Of a stretch of DNA of 34,017 nt, positions 13,973 to 23,048 are shown in pieces. Source of the stretch: Thermanaeromonas sp. (GTDB lineage Bacteria > Bacillota > DSM-521 > Neomoorellales > Neomoorellaceae); assembly GCF_021890735.1 (NCBI RefSeq), contig NZ_JAKKUR010000016.1:1-34017 (forward strand). Reading direction: 5' to 3'. The notes under the pieces are model-generated. The model was not told the DNA's origin and ran no database searches. It was given only the letters and a program-made list of their open reading frames with translations. The translations under genes were made by a program, and so were the position numbers. How positions within the stretch are numbered: position 1 is the first letter of the stretch; every line of letters starts with the position of its first letter.

Positions 13973-14239
13973 CTGGAAATTAGAGGTGGTTCTGCCCTCC
14001 TCTATGATACGATAGAGTTCCCTGGCCCTGTCGGCAGGCACATGTTCGGGTGTGGCCAGAACCTCTACTATAAGCCAGCGCGAGCCCAGGTTTAAAGTGA
14101 TAACATCCCCTGGCTTTACCTCCGTGCTGGGCTTGGCCGGGCGACGGTTAACCTCTATTGCTCCGGCCTCACAGACTTCCTTGGCCAGGGTCCGCCTCTT
14201 AATTAATCGAGAGACCTTTAGGAATTTATCCAGCCGCAA
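13967..14239 (-). CDS. rqcP: S4-domain RNA-binding protein RqcP (YabO)
   Basis: The protein has 90 residues. The S4 fold is recognisable: MRLDKFLKVSRLIKRRTLAK, then VCEAGAIEVNRRPAKPSTEV and KPGDVITLNLG. RqcP binds the 50S subunit and helps RqcH add C-terminal alanine tails in ribosome-associated quality control; the related heat-shock protein is Hsp15. The order mazG-hup-rqcP-yabP is that of many Firmicutes. Only 18 bp separate it from hup, so both are probably on one message. Its 3' end contains the -35 region of the next gene's sigma-G-like promoter. Confidence 0.92.
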   Translation of the reverse strand: MRLDKFLKVSRLIKRRTLAKEVCEAGAIEVNRRPAKPSTEVKPGDVITLNLGSRWLIVEVLATPEHVPADRARELYRIIEEGRTTSNFQA

Positions 14240-14257
14240 CTTTAATGTAAAACCTGC

Positions 14258-14533
14258 CTATTTAAGAACTGCATCCCGCAAGGCTTTGCCCGCCTTGAAC
14301 ACCGGCACTTTGGTGGCGGCGATGGAGATCTCCTCGCCCGTACGCGGGTTGCGGCCCACTCGGGCAGCGCGCTCCTTCACCTCAAAGGTGCCGAAACCTA
14401 CCAGCTGTACCTTATCGCCCCTGGCCAAGGCCTCCTCAATGCTGGCAAAAATGGCGTTCACGGCCTTTTCGGCATCCTTTTTGGTCATTTCAGCCTTCTC
14501 CGCCACGCTGGCTACAAGCTCCGCTTTATTCAA
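14258..14533 (-). CDS. hup: HU family DNA-binding protein
   Basis: The protein has 91 residues, the standard HU length. [20 protein letters not shown], then [40 protein letters not shown] and [21 protein letters not shown] cover the whole family signature, including the beta-arm Arg-Asn-Pro that inserts into the minor groove. HU compacts and bends DNA as a dimer. Start is TTG at 14533 with an excellent GAGGAGGG. The 130-bp upstream region is AT-rich with a TATAGA (minus strand) but no well-spaced -35, so the promoter is not assigned. Confidence 0.97.
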   Translation of the reverse strand: MNKAELVASVAEKAEMTKKDAEKAVNAIFASIEEALARGDKVQLVGFGTFEVKERAARVGRNPRTGEEISIAATKVPVFKAGKALRDAVLK

Positions 14534-14664
14534 GTATTAACCCTCCTCTCTTAAAGTTTTGTTTACCTTTATTTTTTAGCTTTTTATTGGCCTAAAATTA
14601 TTTAACCTGCAATCAAGTTCTATACCTTAATTCGCCAAAATACAACATTCTCCTGCATTGCCAG

Positions 14665-16125
14665 CTAGTATATCTTTAATTTTTTTGTCTCTTCCCAAAG
14701 GGCATCCATCTCTTCCAAGGTCATGCTCTGAAGCTCCCGGCCCTGCCTCCGGGCCTCCCGTACTATATACTCAAAGCGGCGGCAAAATTTGTCGACGGTC
14801 CGGTTGAGGGCACCTTCCGGGTCCACTTTGAGCCAGCGGGCAAGGTTCACCAGGGCAAAGAGGGCATCCCCCACCTCCTCAGTGATCTCTTTTTCTTCAC
14901 CTGCCTTCAAGGAAGCCTCGAGTTCTTCCAGTTCCTCAAAGACTTTTGCCCACACCCCCTTAACTTCCGGCCAGTCAAACCCTCTCCTTGCGGCCTGCTC
15001 CTGGACCTTTAAGGCCCGTAACAGGGCCGGGAGGGTACGAGGCGCCTTTAAGACGGCGGCCTGGCCATCCTTCCTTTCTAAGGCTTTGATTTCCTCCCAG
15101 CGCTTTAATACCTGCTGGGCCGTCTTAAGTTTAGCCTGCCCGAAAACGTGAGGGTGTCGGCGGATCATTTTATCAACAATACCGGCTACTACGTCCCGCA
15201 AGTTGAAGAAACCCTTTTCTTCGGCCAGCCGGGCATGGAAGACCACTTGTAGCAGTAAGTCTCCCAATTCCTCGCTTAATTTATGCATATCGTCTTCCTC
15301 TATGGCCTCTATAACCTCGTAAGCTTCCTCTAAGAGGTAACGTTTGAGGGTCTGGTGAGTTTGCTGCTTGTCCCAAGGGCAGCCTTCGGGACCGCGGAGG
15401 CGGGCCATAATTTCCCGCAACCCTTCCAGAGTATATTTGCGGCCTTCCGGATAGGGCGTTACGTAAAGGGTAGTTAGATGATCCAGCCAGGTTAACCTGT
15501 CCAGCTCGTATAAGGGTATCTCCTTTATCCTCTCTTCCCCTGCTACTCCGGCCGCCCTGACCACCACCACCGGGTGCTCATCGGGGAGGAAATCCATCAG
15601 CTTAAGTTTGACCTCCCCGGCCACCCGGCGGTTGTACACTTGGGTTATAAGGGCGCCTTGGGTCAGGTCCCAGGGGTGCCCGGGCCAGGCCAGGGCATCC
15701 AGTATGGTTAACCCCCGGGCAGGGTCGAGTTTCAAGGCGGCGAAGACCGCATCAAGGCAGCTTAGGGCAGGGATGAGGGAAACCTCTACCCCTTGAGCCC
15801 CGGCTCTCTCTAGAAGCAGGCTGACGGAGGTCTCCGCAACCAGAGGATGGCCCGGCACGGCGTATACAATTTCCCGGCCTTCGCAAGCCTTTAGGAGAGT
15901 GCTAACCATATCCTGGTAGAGCTCTTCGAAGGAAGAGGCTTTTTCATAAAGGGGATCAAAGGAGGTAAACTTAATACCCCGCTCCTCCAGGGTTTTTACG
16001 GCCGGATGGTGGGCTGTGCGTAGATAGAGGAGACGGGAATCCTGCTCTAATAATTTCCATAAGCCCAAAGGTATATCTTCGGGATTCCCGGGGCCCAAAC
16101 CTGCTACATAACACCTGCCGGGCAT
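14665..16125 (-). CDS. mazG: Bifunctional tetrapyrrole-methylase-like / MazG NTP pyrophosphohydrolase (YabN)
   Basis: The protein has 486 residues from the ATG at 16125, close to B. subtilis YabN (489). The N-terminal half is a SAM-dependent methylase-like domain (CYVAGLGPGNPEDIP; AVPGHPLVAETSVSLLLERA). The C-terminal half has two MazG-type parts, the first with LRGPEGCPWDKQQTH, then LLEEAYEVIEAI and LSEELGDLLLQVVFHA, which carry the metal-binding EExxE and ExxD acids. MazG hydrolyses non-canonical or excess NTPs to NMP. The frame continues 29 codons upstream, but the chosen ATG has GGGGTGG about 9 nt before it and starts the methylase motif normally. It follows spoVT after a terminator. Confidence 0.93.
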   Translation of the reverse strand: MPGRCYVAGLGPGNPEDIPLGLWKLLEQDSRLLYLRTAHHPAVKTLEERGIKFTSFDPLYEKASSFEELYQDMVSTLLKACEGREIVYAVPGHPLVAETSVSLLLERAGAQGVEVSLIPALSCLDAVFAALKLDPARGLTILDALAWPGHPWDLTQGALITQVYNRRVAGEVKLKLMDFLPDEHPVVVVRAAGVAGEERIKEIPLYELDRLTWLDHLTTLYVTPYPEGRKYTLEGLREIMARLRGPEGCPWDKQQTHQTLKRYLLEEAYEVIEAIEEDDMHKLSEELGDLLLQVVFHARLAEEKGFFNLRDVVAGIVDKMIRRHPHVFGQAKLKTAQQVLKRWEEIKALERKDGQAAVLKAPRTLPALLRALKVQEQAARRGFDWPEVKGVWAKVFEELEELEASLKAGEEKEITEEVGDALFALVNLARWLKVDPEGALNRTVDKFCRRFEYIVREARRQGRELQSMTLEEMDALWEETKKLKIY

Positions 16126-16210
16126 ACAAAAATGGCCACCCCAAGTTCTCTTCAGTCCAGTATTCCCAAACCTTTTTCGTGCCGCCTTTATTTTACCCGG
16201 CAAAACCCCC

Positions 16211-16242
16211 AAAAAACAAGCCCCTTTTTGTCAAGGGGCTTG
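16211..16242 (-). terminator. Intrinsic terminator of spoVT
   Basis: On the minus strand CAAGCCCC (16242-16235) pairs with GGGGCTTG (16224-16217) around a ten-base loop, followed by a run of six T. It lies 8 bp after the spoVT stop and isolates it from mazG. Confidence 0.88.
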
Positions 16243-16249
16243 CACTTTT

Positions 16250-16813
16250 CTACTGCTCCATCTGTTTGGCCAAGAAACTTGCCGCCGTCTCCGCAAGTTT
16301 TAACTCCATCTCCCCCATTTTTACATTCGGGTCCTTGGAACAAAGGATGACTGCTCCAATAGGATCCCCCTCCGCGATAATGGGCGCTATGACCTCTGCC
16401 GAGAACTTGCAAGGTTCGCCTTCCGTGTCTTCCGGGCAGTCCTTGCATAAAATGTGCTCTCCGGGATTATTGATGATCACTGCTCTGCGCTCTTCCATAG
16501 CCTTCTCCACGGCCGGGCCGATGGGTTTATCCAGGAATTCTTTCTTGGGCGCACCGGCTACGGCTATGATGTTGTCCCGGTCGGCAATACAGGCGATATG
16601 CCCTACAGCTTCATGCAAGGCGTCAGCGTATTCCTTGGCAAAATCGCCCAGTTCACCGATGGGAGAGTACTTTTTTAAGATCACTTCCCCGTCCCTATCC
16701 ACGAAAATCTCTAAGGGATCGCCTTCGCGGATGCGCAAGGTACGGCGGATCTCCTTGGGTATAACTACGCGGCCTAGATCGTCTATACGCCGGACTATAC
16801 CTGTTGCTTTCAC
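16250..16813 (-). CDS. spoVT: Stage V sporulation protein T, AbrB-type regulator
   Basis: The protein has 187 residues. The N-terminal AbrB swapped-hairpin DNA-binding domain (VKATGIVRRIDDLGRVVIPK, then EIRRTLRIREGDPLEIF) is followed by a GAF-like C-terminal domain (EYADALHEAVGHIACIADRD, then NPGEHILCKDCPEDTEGEPC). SpoVT tunes sigma-G gene expression in the forespore. The frame extends 12 codons upstream, but GTG 16813 is preceded by GGGGGG at correct spacing and gives the family start. A sigma-G-like promoter and its own terminator make it a single-gene unit. The CKDC plus C in the GAF part is an odd cysteine cluster that could bind metal; its role is unknown. Confidence 0.96.
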   Translation of the reverse strand: MKATGIVRRIDDLGRVVIPKEIRRTLRIREGDPLEIFVDRDGEVILKKYSPIGELGDFAKEYADALHEAVGHIACIADRDNIIAVAGAPKKEFLDKPIGPAVEKAMEERRAVIINNPGEHILCKDCPEDTEGEPCKFSAEVIAPIIAEGDPIGAVILCSKDPNVKMGEMELKLAETAASFLAKQMEQ

Positions 16814-16869
16814 TATCTTCCCCCCTTTTCCTCCCTGGGTGGCTGGCAAGGGTTCGAGCTTTTCACTGT

Positions 16870-16899
16870 TAGTATATAACCCCTTTTAGGCGTTTATTC
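16870..16899 (-). promoter_or_regulatory. Sigma-G promoter of spoVT
   Basis: On the minus strand GAATA (16895-16899), exactly 18 bp, then TATACTA (16870-16876) fit the sigma-G pattern GHATR-N18-CATNHTA with one mismatch at the first base of the -10. Sigma-G control of spoVT is established in B. subtilis. The promoter lies within 25 bp of the mfd stop codon. Confidence 0.72.
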
Positions 16900-16919
16900 A
16901 TGTTTTTCCTTAAGCTGCC

Positions 16920-19900
16920 TTAAGCGCGAGCCAACTCCCGCATGCGGGTTAGTAGCTCCTGCAGGAGTTTAAGAAGCCCATGGCTGTCCAGGCCCTTGGT
17001 ACGTACCCTAATGGCCAAACCACCGGCGGAAGAAAAGGAGAGGCGGCGGGGGAAGAAAGAGGAAAGCTCAAGCAGCTTTTCCCCCTTTAAGGCGGGCTGT
17101 TCGTTGAACTTAAGCTCCACTTCTCCGCTCCGCTGTTGGACACTGGTTATACCCAGCTCACCAGCTAAAAGCCTTATGCGGGCCATAAGAATCAAATTTT
17201 CTGCTGCCGGGGGCGGCGAGCCGAACCGGTCTATCATTTCCGCGGCTATTTCGTCTACCTCCGCCACGCTGCTGGCAGCAAGCAGCCGCTGGTAGAATTC
17301 CATTTTGAGGCTGGCATCGGGAATATAGTTATCGCTCAAGAAGGTATCCACTTTGAGCTCTACAGCAGCACCGCGCGGCCTCGTTGTGTCGGACGGCACG
17401 GGCTGGCCTTTAATTTTGCGCACGGCTTCCTCCAGTAATTGGCAATAAAGATCGAAACCTACGGCCAGCATGTGGCCGTGCTGTTCGGGACCCAAAAGGT
17501 TTCCCGCACCCCGCAGCTGGAGATCCCGGAGGGCTATCTTATATCCCGAACCTAAAGCCGTAAACTCCCGGATGGCGGCCAGCCGCTTCTCCGCCGCTTC
17601 ACCTAACACTTTATCGGGACGGTAGGTAAAGTAGGCGTAGGCCAGGCGGTTGCTGCGGCCAACACGGCCTCTGAGCTGATAAAGCTGAGCCAGCCCGAAG
17701 TTATCGGCCTCGTCTACAATGAGGGTGTTGACGTTGGGGATATCCAGCCCGTTTTCGATGATGGTGGTGCAGACTAGCACATCATAATGCCCTTCAATAA
17801 AGTCCAGCATTACCCTTTCCAGATCTTCCTCGGACATCTGGCCGTGGGCTATGGCGATCCTGGCTTCGGGAACCAGCTGTTGCAGGGTAAAGGCTACTTG
17901 TTCGATGTCGGAAACGCGGTTGTGGACGTAATACACCTGGCCTCCACGTTCGAGTTCCCTCCTGATGGCCTCCCGCACCAGCTCCGGGCTATACTCCACC
18001 ACATAGGTCTGTACGGGGAAGCGGTCCTCCGGTGGGGTTTCTATAAGGCTCATGTCCCGTACACCGGCCAGGGCCATGTGCAACGTCCGGGGAATGGGCG
18101 TGGCGGTCATGGTCAATACATCTACGCTATAGCGGAGCTGCTTGAGCTTTTCCTTATGGGCTACTCCGAAGCGTTGTTCTTCGTCAATTATTACCAGGCC
18201 CAGGTCTTTGAAGGTAACATCACTGGAAAGAAGGCGGTGGGTGCCTATTATTATATCTATTTCCCCCCGGGCCAGGGCCGCTATGGTCTCCGCCTGCTCT
18301 TTAGGCGAAAGGAAGCGGCTTAAAACAGCTACCTTTATGGGGTAAGGCGCGAAACGCTGCTTGAAGGTGTTGTAGTGCTGCTGGGCCAAAACCGTAGTGG
18401 GTACCAGGACGGCTACTTGCTTGCCGTCCATAACAGCTTTGAAGGCCGCCCGCAGAGCCACTTCCGTTTTACCGTACCCTACGTCCCCGCATAACAACCT
18501 GTCCATGGGTTTGGGCTTTTCCATGTCGGCCTTGACTTCGGCTATGGCTTTAAGCTGGTCCGGTGTTTCCGTATAAGGGAAGGCTTCTTCAAATTCCCTC
18601 TGCCAGGGCGTATCCGGAGAAAAGGCGTGCCCCTCTATGGTCTGCCTGGTGGCATAAAGATTTAAGAGTTCCTCGGCCATGGCCCGTACCGCTTCCTGTA
18701 CCCGGCCCTTTACCTTGGCCCACTCGTTCCCTCCCAGGCGATACAGCCGGGGGACGTGCCCATCTGAGCCGATATATTTTTGCACTAAAGAGATCTGGTC
18801 GATGGGTACGTATAAGCGGTCGTTGCCCGCGTACTGGATAACGAGGTAGTCTTTTTTGACCCCCTCTACCTCCAGTTGCTGGATACCAAGGTACCTGCCG
18901 ATACCGTGATGGACGTGAACCACGTAGTCCCCTTCTTTAAGGTCGCTAAAGGAGCTTATGCGCAGCCCTTCCCGGACTACTTTGTGCCTGCGGGGCCTGC
19001 GCACCGGGCCGTAAAGCTCGGCATCTCCCAAAATAGCCAAGCGCATCTGAGGCCAGCTAAAGCCCTGGCGCAACCTCCCGGGGACAACTACCACCTGGCC
19101 GGGCTGGGGGGGAGTGGATACGTCTTGAAGGGCCACCGTCTCCAACCCTTCGGCCCCCAGATTCTGCTGCAGAGCCTCTATGCGTCCGGGGTCTGCAACC
19201 ATAAGGACGATCCGGTACTGCTCCTGGCGCAAGCGGGATAACTCTTGGACCAAGAGCTTTATCTTCCCCTGGAAAGCCGGAATGGAGTGGGCACCGACAC
19301 CTATTATCCGGCGTACTCCTAAGGTGGCCCGCCGGGGAAGAAGGGTAAAGTACACGCGCTGGTAACCGGTAAATAGATTTTCCAGTTCGGCCGCCGTAGC
19401 GTAGGCTTCCCCCTGAGAAGGTAGGGCCAGGCCGCCCTCCAGCATCTGGGTAAAGATGTCTACCCGGTGCTTTTCCCGGCGTTTCGCCTCTTCCATAAGG
19501 CGTTGCGGGTCATCTAAGACGATCACGGGTGGGCGGGGGAAGTACTCCAGTATGCTTGCCAACCGGGGATAAAAAAAGGGGCCTAATTGTTCCACCCCTT
19601 CAGGCCATTCACCCTCTTTAAGGCTGGCCAAAAGCGGCGACATCCTGTCCTCCAGCTCCCGGGCAGCCTGGGAGCGGCCCCTTTTTAACCGCTCCAGTGT
19701 TTTAAAGTACTCCTCTTCCAGGCGCTTAAGCCCCGGCTCCCTCTCGTCCGGAGCAACCATCTCCCGAGCCGGGGTGATGACCGCCTCTTTTAGCTCTTCC
19801 ACCGAGCGCTGGGTGGCGGGATCGAAGGAGCGTAAGGAATCTATTTCATCCCCAAAAAATTCTAACCTTACTGGCTGCTCGGCACCGAGCGGATAAATGT

Positions 19901-20447
19901 CGATAATCCCGCCCCTTACGGCGAGGTGGCCGGGAGCCTCGACCACTTCCTCCCTGCGGTAGCCCAGAAAGATAAGCCGCTCAAGCAATGCCTCACGATC
20001 TACACTATCGCCTACCTTCAAAGTTAAGATCCTCGCCCGGAAAAGTTCCGGCGGCGGAAGCTTACCCGCCAAAGCCTCCACGCCCATAACTACTACCCTG
20101 GCTTTACCCTGCAACAAATTACTCAAAACCCGTATACGCTGGGCCGGTATGTCCGGGCTGTAGGCGTGCACACCTATAGGTAAAAGCTCTCCCGCCGGAA
20201 GATACTCTATACCCTCTCCGGGCCAGAAGGCATCCACATCCGCGGCCAGGCGCTGGGCGTCATCTGCCGTAGCCGTTATAACCAATAAAGGCTGGAACTG
20301 GGCCACCATGGCCGTAACCCAGAGGCTTTTCAAGCCATCCGGGATATCGTACAGTTGCTGCTCGGCCAGTCCCTGCCTCAAGCCTTCCGCCAGATTGTGA
20401 AATTGTGCGCTATCTCTAACGATTTTTAAGAGTCCGTGATTATACAT
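16920..20447 (-). CDS. mfd: Transcription-repair coupling factor Mfd
   Basis: Mfd pushes stalled RNA polymerase off DNA and recruits UvrA. The protein has 1175 residues, the full family length. Visible parts in order are the UvrB-homology module ([20 protein letters not shown]-type region, [20 protein letters not shown]), the RNA-polymerase-interacting domain ([20 protein letters not shown]), and the RecG-like translocase. The translocase has Walker [45 protein letters not shown] and [19 protein letters not shown]-terminal TRCF domain follows ([20 protein letters not shown]). The ATG at 20447 is preceded by GCGAGAGGG. The usual pth-mfd-spoVT order is kept, with one extra membrane protein gene between pth and mfd. 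Confidence 0.98.
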   Translation of the reverse strand: MYNHGLLKIVRDSAQFHNLAEGLRQGLAEQQLYDIPDGLKSLWVTAMVAQFQPLLVITATADDAQRLAADVDAFWPGEGIEYLPAGELLPIGVHAYSPDIPAQRIRVLSNLLQGKARVVVMGVEALAGKLPPPELFRARILTLKVGDSVDREALLERLIFLGYRREEVVEAPGHLAVRGGIIDIYPLGAEQPVRLEFFGDEIDSLRSFDPATQRSVEELKEAVITPAREMVAPDEREPGLKRLEEEYFKTLERLKRGRSQAARELEDRMSPLLASLKEGEWPEGVEQLGPFFYPRLASILEYFPRPPVIVLDDPQRLMEEAKRREKHRVDIFTQMLEGGLALPSQGEAYATAAELENLFTGYQRVYFTLLPRRATLGVRRIIGVGAHSIPAFQGKIKLLVQELSRLRQEQYRIVLMVADPGRIEALQQNLGAEGLETVALQDVSTPPQPGQVVVVPGRLRQGFSWPQMRLAILGDAELYGPVRRPRRHKVVREGLRISSFSDLKEGDYVVHVHHGIGRYLGIQQLEVEGVKKDYLVIQYAGNDRLYVPIDQISLVQKYIGSDGHVPRLYRLGGNEWAKVKGRVQEAVRAMAEELLNLYATRQTIEGHAFSPDTPWQREFEEAFPYTETPDQLKAIAEVKADMEKPKPMDRLLCGDVGYGKTEVALRAAFKAVMDGKQVAVLVPTTVLAQQHYNTFKQRFAPYPIKVAVLSRFLSPKEQAETIAALARGEIDIIIGTHRLLSSDVTFKDLGLVIIDEEQRFGVAHKEKLKQLRYSVDVLTMTATPIPRTLHMALAGVRDMSLIETPPEDRFPVQTYVVEYSPELVREAIRRELERGGQVYYVHNRVSDIEQVAFTLQQLVPEARIAIAHGQMSEEDLERVMLDFIEGHYDVLVCTTIIENGLDIPNVNTLIVDEADNFGLAQLYQLRGRVGRSNRLAYAYFTYRPDKVLGEAAEKRLAAIREFTALGSGYKIALRDLQLRGAGNLLGPEQHGHMLAVGFDLYCQLLEEAVRKIKGQPVPSDTTRPRGAAVELKVDTFLSDNYIPDASLKMEFYQRLLAASSVAEVDEIAAEMIDRFGSPPPAAENLILMARIRLLAGELGITSVQQRSGEVELKFNEQPALKGEKLLELSSFFPRRLSFSSAGGLAIRVRTKGLDSHGLLKLLQELLTRMRELARA

Positions 20448-20496
20448 ATACCCTCTCGCTAACCTTTCGCTTTTACATTAATCGCCTTACATTATT

Positions 20497-20520
20497 AAAA
20501 GGCCCCTTTATCAGGGCCCC
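20497..20520 (-). terminator. Weak intrinsic terminator between the PrsW-like gene and mfd
   Basis: GGCCC (20501-20505) pairs with GGGCC (20514-20518) with an eight-base loop. The minus strand continues with TTTTAAT. The plus strand also shows CTGCTTTTTT just after the stem, so it may act in both directions. The stem is short. Confidence 0.42.
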
Positions 20521-20601
20521 TGCTTTTTTCATTATAGACCGGGTTTCCTCTTTAAGTCAAGGGAAAGGGACCCTACGCCTCCCCGGCTCTCCTTTGCAAA
20601 G

Positions 20602-20997
20602 TTAAGTACGGGGCGGCTGGCGGTGAAGAAAATAGAAAAATGAGTTCCATCCTATGTGGACCGCCGCGGCCGCCCCCCAGGCCCAAAAAAAGGAATTCGT
20701 GGCCCGCCAGGCAAAGAAACTGCATAAGCCGAAAAACGTATGGCTGGCTACGGCGCCCCAGGCCGCACCCCTTCTTCCCCTCCCCCATTCCCAACATCCT
20801 TCCACCAGACCAAAGGTAAAATGGGTGAGGGCTAAGGAGCCTCCTAGCAGGAAGGCTAGGCCCGTCTTAAGGAGCTCTTCTCCGAGCGGGCCCCAGAGGG
20901 ATATGTTAAGCTTCCACCTGGCCAAAAACTGCCGATTTATAATCCAGGCTAAAACAGAGGCTAAAGCTCCAGCCAGCAAGGCCTTAAGCTCTGACAA
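20602..20997 (-). CDS. Small PrsW-like / CPBP-type membrane protein
   Basis: The protein has 131 residues and about four hydrophobic segments. Conserved acid and His positions follow the PrsW/CPBP intramembrane protease pattern: GEELLKTG (Glu40, Glu41, Lys44), FGLVE (Phe62, Glu66), SHTFFG (His86) and HIGWNS (His114, Asn118). PrsW proteins are usually over 200 residues, so this is a minimal version or a distant relative. The start is TTG at 20997 after GAGAGGG. It lies between pth and mfd, where Bacillus has yabK (fin), and is likely co-transcribed with pth. Proteolytic activity is inferred from motif spacing only; substrates are unknown. Confidence 0.65.
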   Translation of the reverse strand: MSELKALLAGALASVLAWIINRQFLARWKLNISLWGPLGEELLKTGLAFLLGGSLALTHFTFGLVEGCWEWGRGRRGAAWGAVASHTFFGLCSFFAWRATNSFFWAWGAAAAVHIGWNSFFYFLHRQPPRT

Positions 20998-21023
20998 CGG
21001 CCTACCCTCTCCGTCGCCGGATT

Positions 21024-21587
21024 CTAGCCATTATACCGGTTCATCACCTCTTCTATATTTCCCGCAACAAGCCAAAATCTCGCAGCATGGGCAGCTTTTA
21101 TGAGGACGGGCCGGACAACCTCCCACTCCTCATCCGTGAACGGCTCCAGAACGTATTCTACCACGTCCTTGCCCTCCGGGGGACGGCCGATACCTATCCT
21201 GGCTCGCGGCACCCCCTCGGTGCCTAAAGCCTCGAGGACGGAAGCCAAACCTTTATGGCCGCCCGAGCTGCCCCGGGGCCGTATACGCAGGCGGCCGGGG
21301 GCGAGGTCCAAATCGTCTAAAATTACCAGAATATCTTCCGGGGCGATGCCGTACCAGCGTGCCAGCCTGGATACTGCCCGGCCGCTCAAGTTCATAAAGG
21401 TAAGAGGTTTGACCAATAGAACCCGCTGGCCCTCTACAACGCCCGTACCTGTAAGTGCGTCCGGCTTTTGTCGGGTAAGGTTTATCCCCAACTCGTCAGC
21501 AAGCAGGTCCAAAGCCATGAACCCGGCATTATGGCGGGTGGTCTCATACTGTGGGCCTGGATTACCCAGGCCCACAACCATCTTCAT
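21024..21587 (-). CDS. pth: Peptidyl-tRNA hydrolase
   Basis: The enzyme has 187 residues and releases tRNA from peptidyl-tRNAs that drop off ribosomes. Family motifs are complete: MVVGLGNPGPQYETTRHNAG (Asn9, catalytic His19), VKPLTFMNLSG, ILDDLDLAPGRLRIRPRGSS and GGHKGL. The ATG at 21587 has the usual short N-terminus. It lies between the L25/Ctc gene and a small membrane protein, matching the ctc-pth-mfd order of Firmicutes. No separate promoter is evident, so it is probably read from the ctc promoter. Confidence 0.97.
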   Translation of the reverse strand: MKMVVGLGNPGPQYETTRHNAGFMALDLLADELGINLTRQKPDALTGTGVVEGQRVLLVKPLTFMNLSGRAVSRLARWYGIAPEDILVILDDLDLAPGRLRIRPRGSSGGHKGLASVLEALGTEGVPRARIGIGRPPEGKDVVEYVLEPFTDEEWEVVRPVLIKAAHAARFWLVAGNIEEVMNRYNG

Positions 21588-21668
21588 AGCTTATCCTCCC
21601 CGTGTATTATGAATATTATGCAGGTCCGTGTCGTCGCTTTTAATAGTTGCTGGAGGCGCTGGGCCGCT

Positions 21669-22283
21669 TTATTCTCCGCCGCTCTCCTCACCTTCTTGCT
21701 CAGCCTCCGCCTCTTCGCCTTTCTCCAGTTCTACCACGGTGGCAATAAGGCTTTCGGGGTCAGAAAGGATCCTTACCCCCTTAGGCGGCTGGATATCCGC
21801 TACAGAAAGGTGGTCGCCCACATCTAGGCCGCTCACATCCACCACAATGGCCTCAGGCAGGTCGGCAGGCAAGCATTCTATCTCCAGCTCGGATAATCCG
21901 TGCTGTAGGATACCCCCGGCCTTGACCCCTCGCGGCTCGCCTTCTAAAACCACGGGCACCGTAACCGTGATCTTTTCTCCGGCCGGAACCTGGAAGAGGT
22001 CCACATGGAGAAGATTACCCCGTAGGGGATCCCGCTGGACCTCCCTTAAAAGGGCCGTGTATTCCTGCCTTCCATCATTCTTTTCTAAATGAACTTTGAC
22101 TAAAGCTCTTTCCCCTTCTGTTTCTAAAATCTTTTTAAGCTCTTTGAGTCTAACTATTATAGGAACGTTCCCCGCGTCCCGGCCGTATAAAACTCCGGGC
22201 AGGAGGCCCTCCCGTCTTAAGCGGCGAGCCGGTCCTTTTCCGGTATTTTCCCTGGGTTGAACCGTTAATACGCTGGCTTCCAT
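21669..22283 (-). CDS. rplY: 50S ribosomal protein L25 / general stress protein Ctc
   Basis: The protein has 204 residues from the ATG at 22283 (MEASVLTVQPRENTGKGPAR). It has two domains: the L25 5S-rRNA-binding fold (RLRREGLLPGVLYG, LLREVQRDPLRGNLLHVDLF) and the TL5-type C-terminal beta domain (GILQHGLSELEIECLPADLP, VVDVSGLDVGDHLSVADI). An acidic tail rich in Glu and Gly ends it. An upstream ATG in frame (22322) is less likely because AAAGGAGAG is placed for 22283. A promoter candidate with TTGAAA and TTATAT lies just upstream, divergent from the PRC-barrel gene. In Bacillus ctc is a sigma-B stress gene; here the promoter looks like sigma-A. Confidence 0.95.
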   Translation of the reverse strand: MEASVLTVQPRENTGKGPARRLRREGLLPGVLYGRDAGNVPIIVRLKELKKILETEGERALVKVHLEKNDGRQEYTALLREVQRDPLRGNLLHVDLFQVPAGEKITVTVPVVLEGEPRGVKAGGILQHGLSELEIECLPADLPEAIVVDVSGLDVGDHLSVADIQPPKGVRILSDPESLIATVVELEKGEEAEAEQEGEESGGE

Positions 22284-22308
22284 GATGTTTCTCTCCTTTC
22301 TTCCACCT

Positions 22309-22338
22309 ATATAATGTAGCATAAATCGGCCGTTTCAA
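22309..22338 (-). promoter_or_regulatory. Promoter of the L25/Ctc-pth unit, overlapping a divergent -10
   Basis: On the minus strand TTGAAA (22333-22338) is followed after 18 bp by TTATAT (22309-22314). On the plus strand the same bases contain a perfect TATAAT (22310-22315), which could serve the PRC-barrel gene, but no good -35 was seen for it. The two -10 elements share bases, so the two directions would compete for polymerase. Confidence 0.5.
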
Positions 22339-22372
22339 GCATAAACATTTTCCATCCGGGAGGTGAAAAAAC

Positions 22373-23011
22373 ATGCTGTACCGGAGCAAAAAAGTCTTGG
22401 GAATGCCGGTCATAAGCTTGTCAGACGGCCGGGTAGTAGGTCGCGTAAAGCGCCTCCTCCTCGACCTTTCCAACCTCATTGTTGCCGGTATTATTTTAGA
22501 CCGTAAAGGCTTGTTTAAGGAGCAACCCGTGATACCTTACAGCCACGTAAAAAACATCGGCAGCCATGCCGTAACCGTCGACGCATCTTCAGCAGTGGTA
22601 AACTTGCGCTCCCTTCCCGAGCTTGAGGAGCTGGCCAAGAAACTCCTCCCTCTCGTTGGAGCCAGGGTAATAACAGAAGAAGGGGCTGTGCTAGGTACCG
22701 TAGAGGATTTCTACTTTGACCCCCGGGACGGTAAGATACTGGAACTGGAGCTAAAGGGTAAGCTCTGGCAGGGCCATAACTTGCTTCCGGCCTCTGCCAT
22801 CCGGACTTGCGGCCGGGATGCCCTAATCGTCAAGGCCGAAGCCCCCGTTCTCCTCCAGCGCCGCCGCGGGGCCTGGAACTGGCCCGGTCTGGAAACCGCA
22901 GCCAGGGCCACGGAAAAATGGAGTGAAAGTTTAAGCCAGTATCTAAAGCGCTTGCCCGGATTAAACCGAAAAGATAAGCCCAAGGGGCCAACGGGAGATA
23001 TCCCGGAATAA
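22373..23011 (+). CDS. PRC-barrel domain protein
   Basis: The protein has 212 residues, ATG at 22373 with a strong GGGAGGTG. Two PRC-barrel domains are visible: residues about 1-75 (SKKVLGMPVISLSDGRVVGR, then IPYSHVKNIG) and about 90-160 (GARVITEEGAVLGTVEDFYF, then LLPASAIRTCGRDALIV). A basic C-terminal tail without membrane segments follows. PRC barrels occur in RimM, photosynthetic reaction centre H subunits and small stress or sporulation proteins such as YlmC and YrrD; the ligand is generally unknown. It is transcribed against prs and divergently from ctc, as a single gene. The precise role is not known. Confidence 0.85.
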   Translation: MLYRSKKVLGMPVISLSDGRVVGRVKRLLLDLSNLIVAGIILDRKGLFKEQPVIPYSHVKNIGSHAVTVDASSAVVNLRSLPELEELAKKLLPLVGARVITEEGAVLGTVEDFYFDPRDGKILELELKGKLWQGHNLLPASAIRTCGRDALIVKAEAPVLLQRRRGAWNWPGLETAARATEKWSESLSQYLKRLPGLNRKDKPKGPTGDIPE

Positions 23012-23048
23012 CCGGAGCGAGGTACGGACCAAATCCGGTAGCCGGCAA

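Noticed and set aside
14052-14540. A 162-codon open frame on the plus strand across rqcP and hup
   Set aside because: It is antisense to two well-conserved genes and its composition (Ser, Thr, Ala and Arg rich) is that of a shadow frame.
14534-14664. A vegetative promoter for hup
   Set aside because: TATAGA is present, but the nearest TTGTAT is only 15 bp away and other pairs are worse, so no assignment was made.
16179-16889. A 236-codon open frame on the plus strand across spoVT
   Set aside because: It is antisense to spoVT and reads through that gene's terminator and sigma-G promoter. No protein family was recognised.
17787-18323. A 178-codon open frame on the plus strand opposite mfd
   Set aside because: It lies fully antisense to the translocase core of mfd, whose motifs are intact. 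It has no ribosome binding site and no recognisable protein features.
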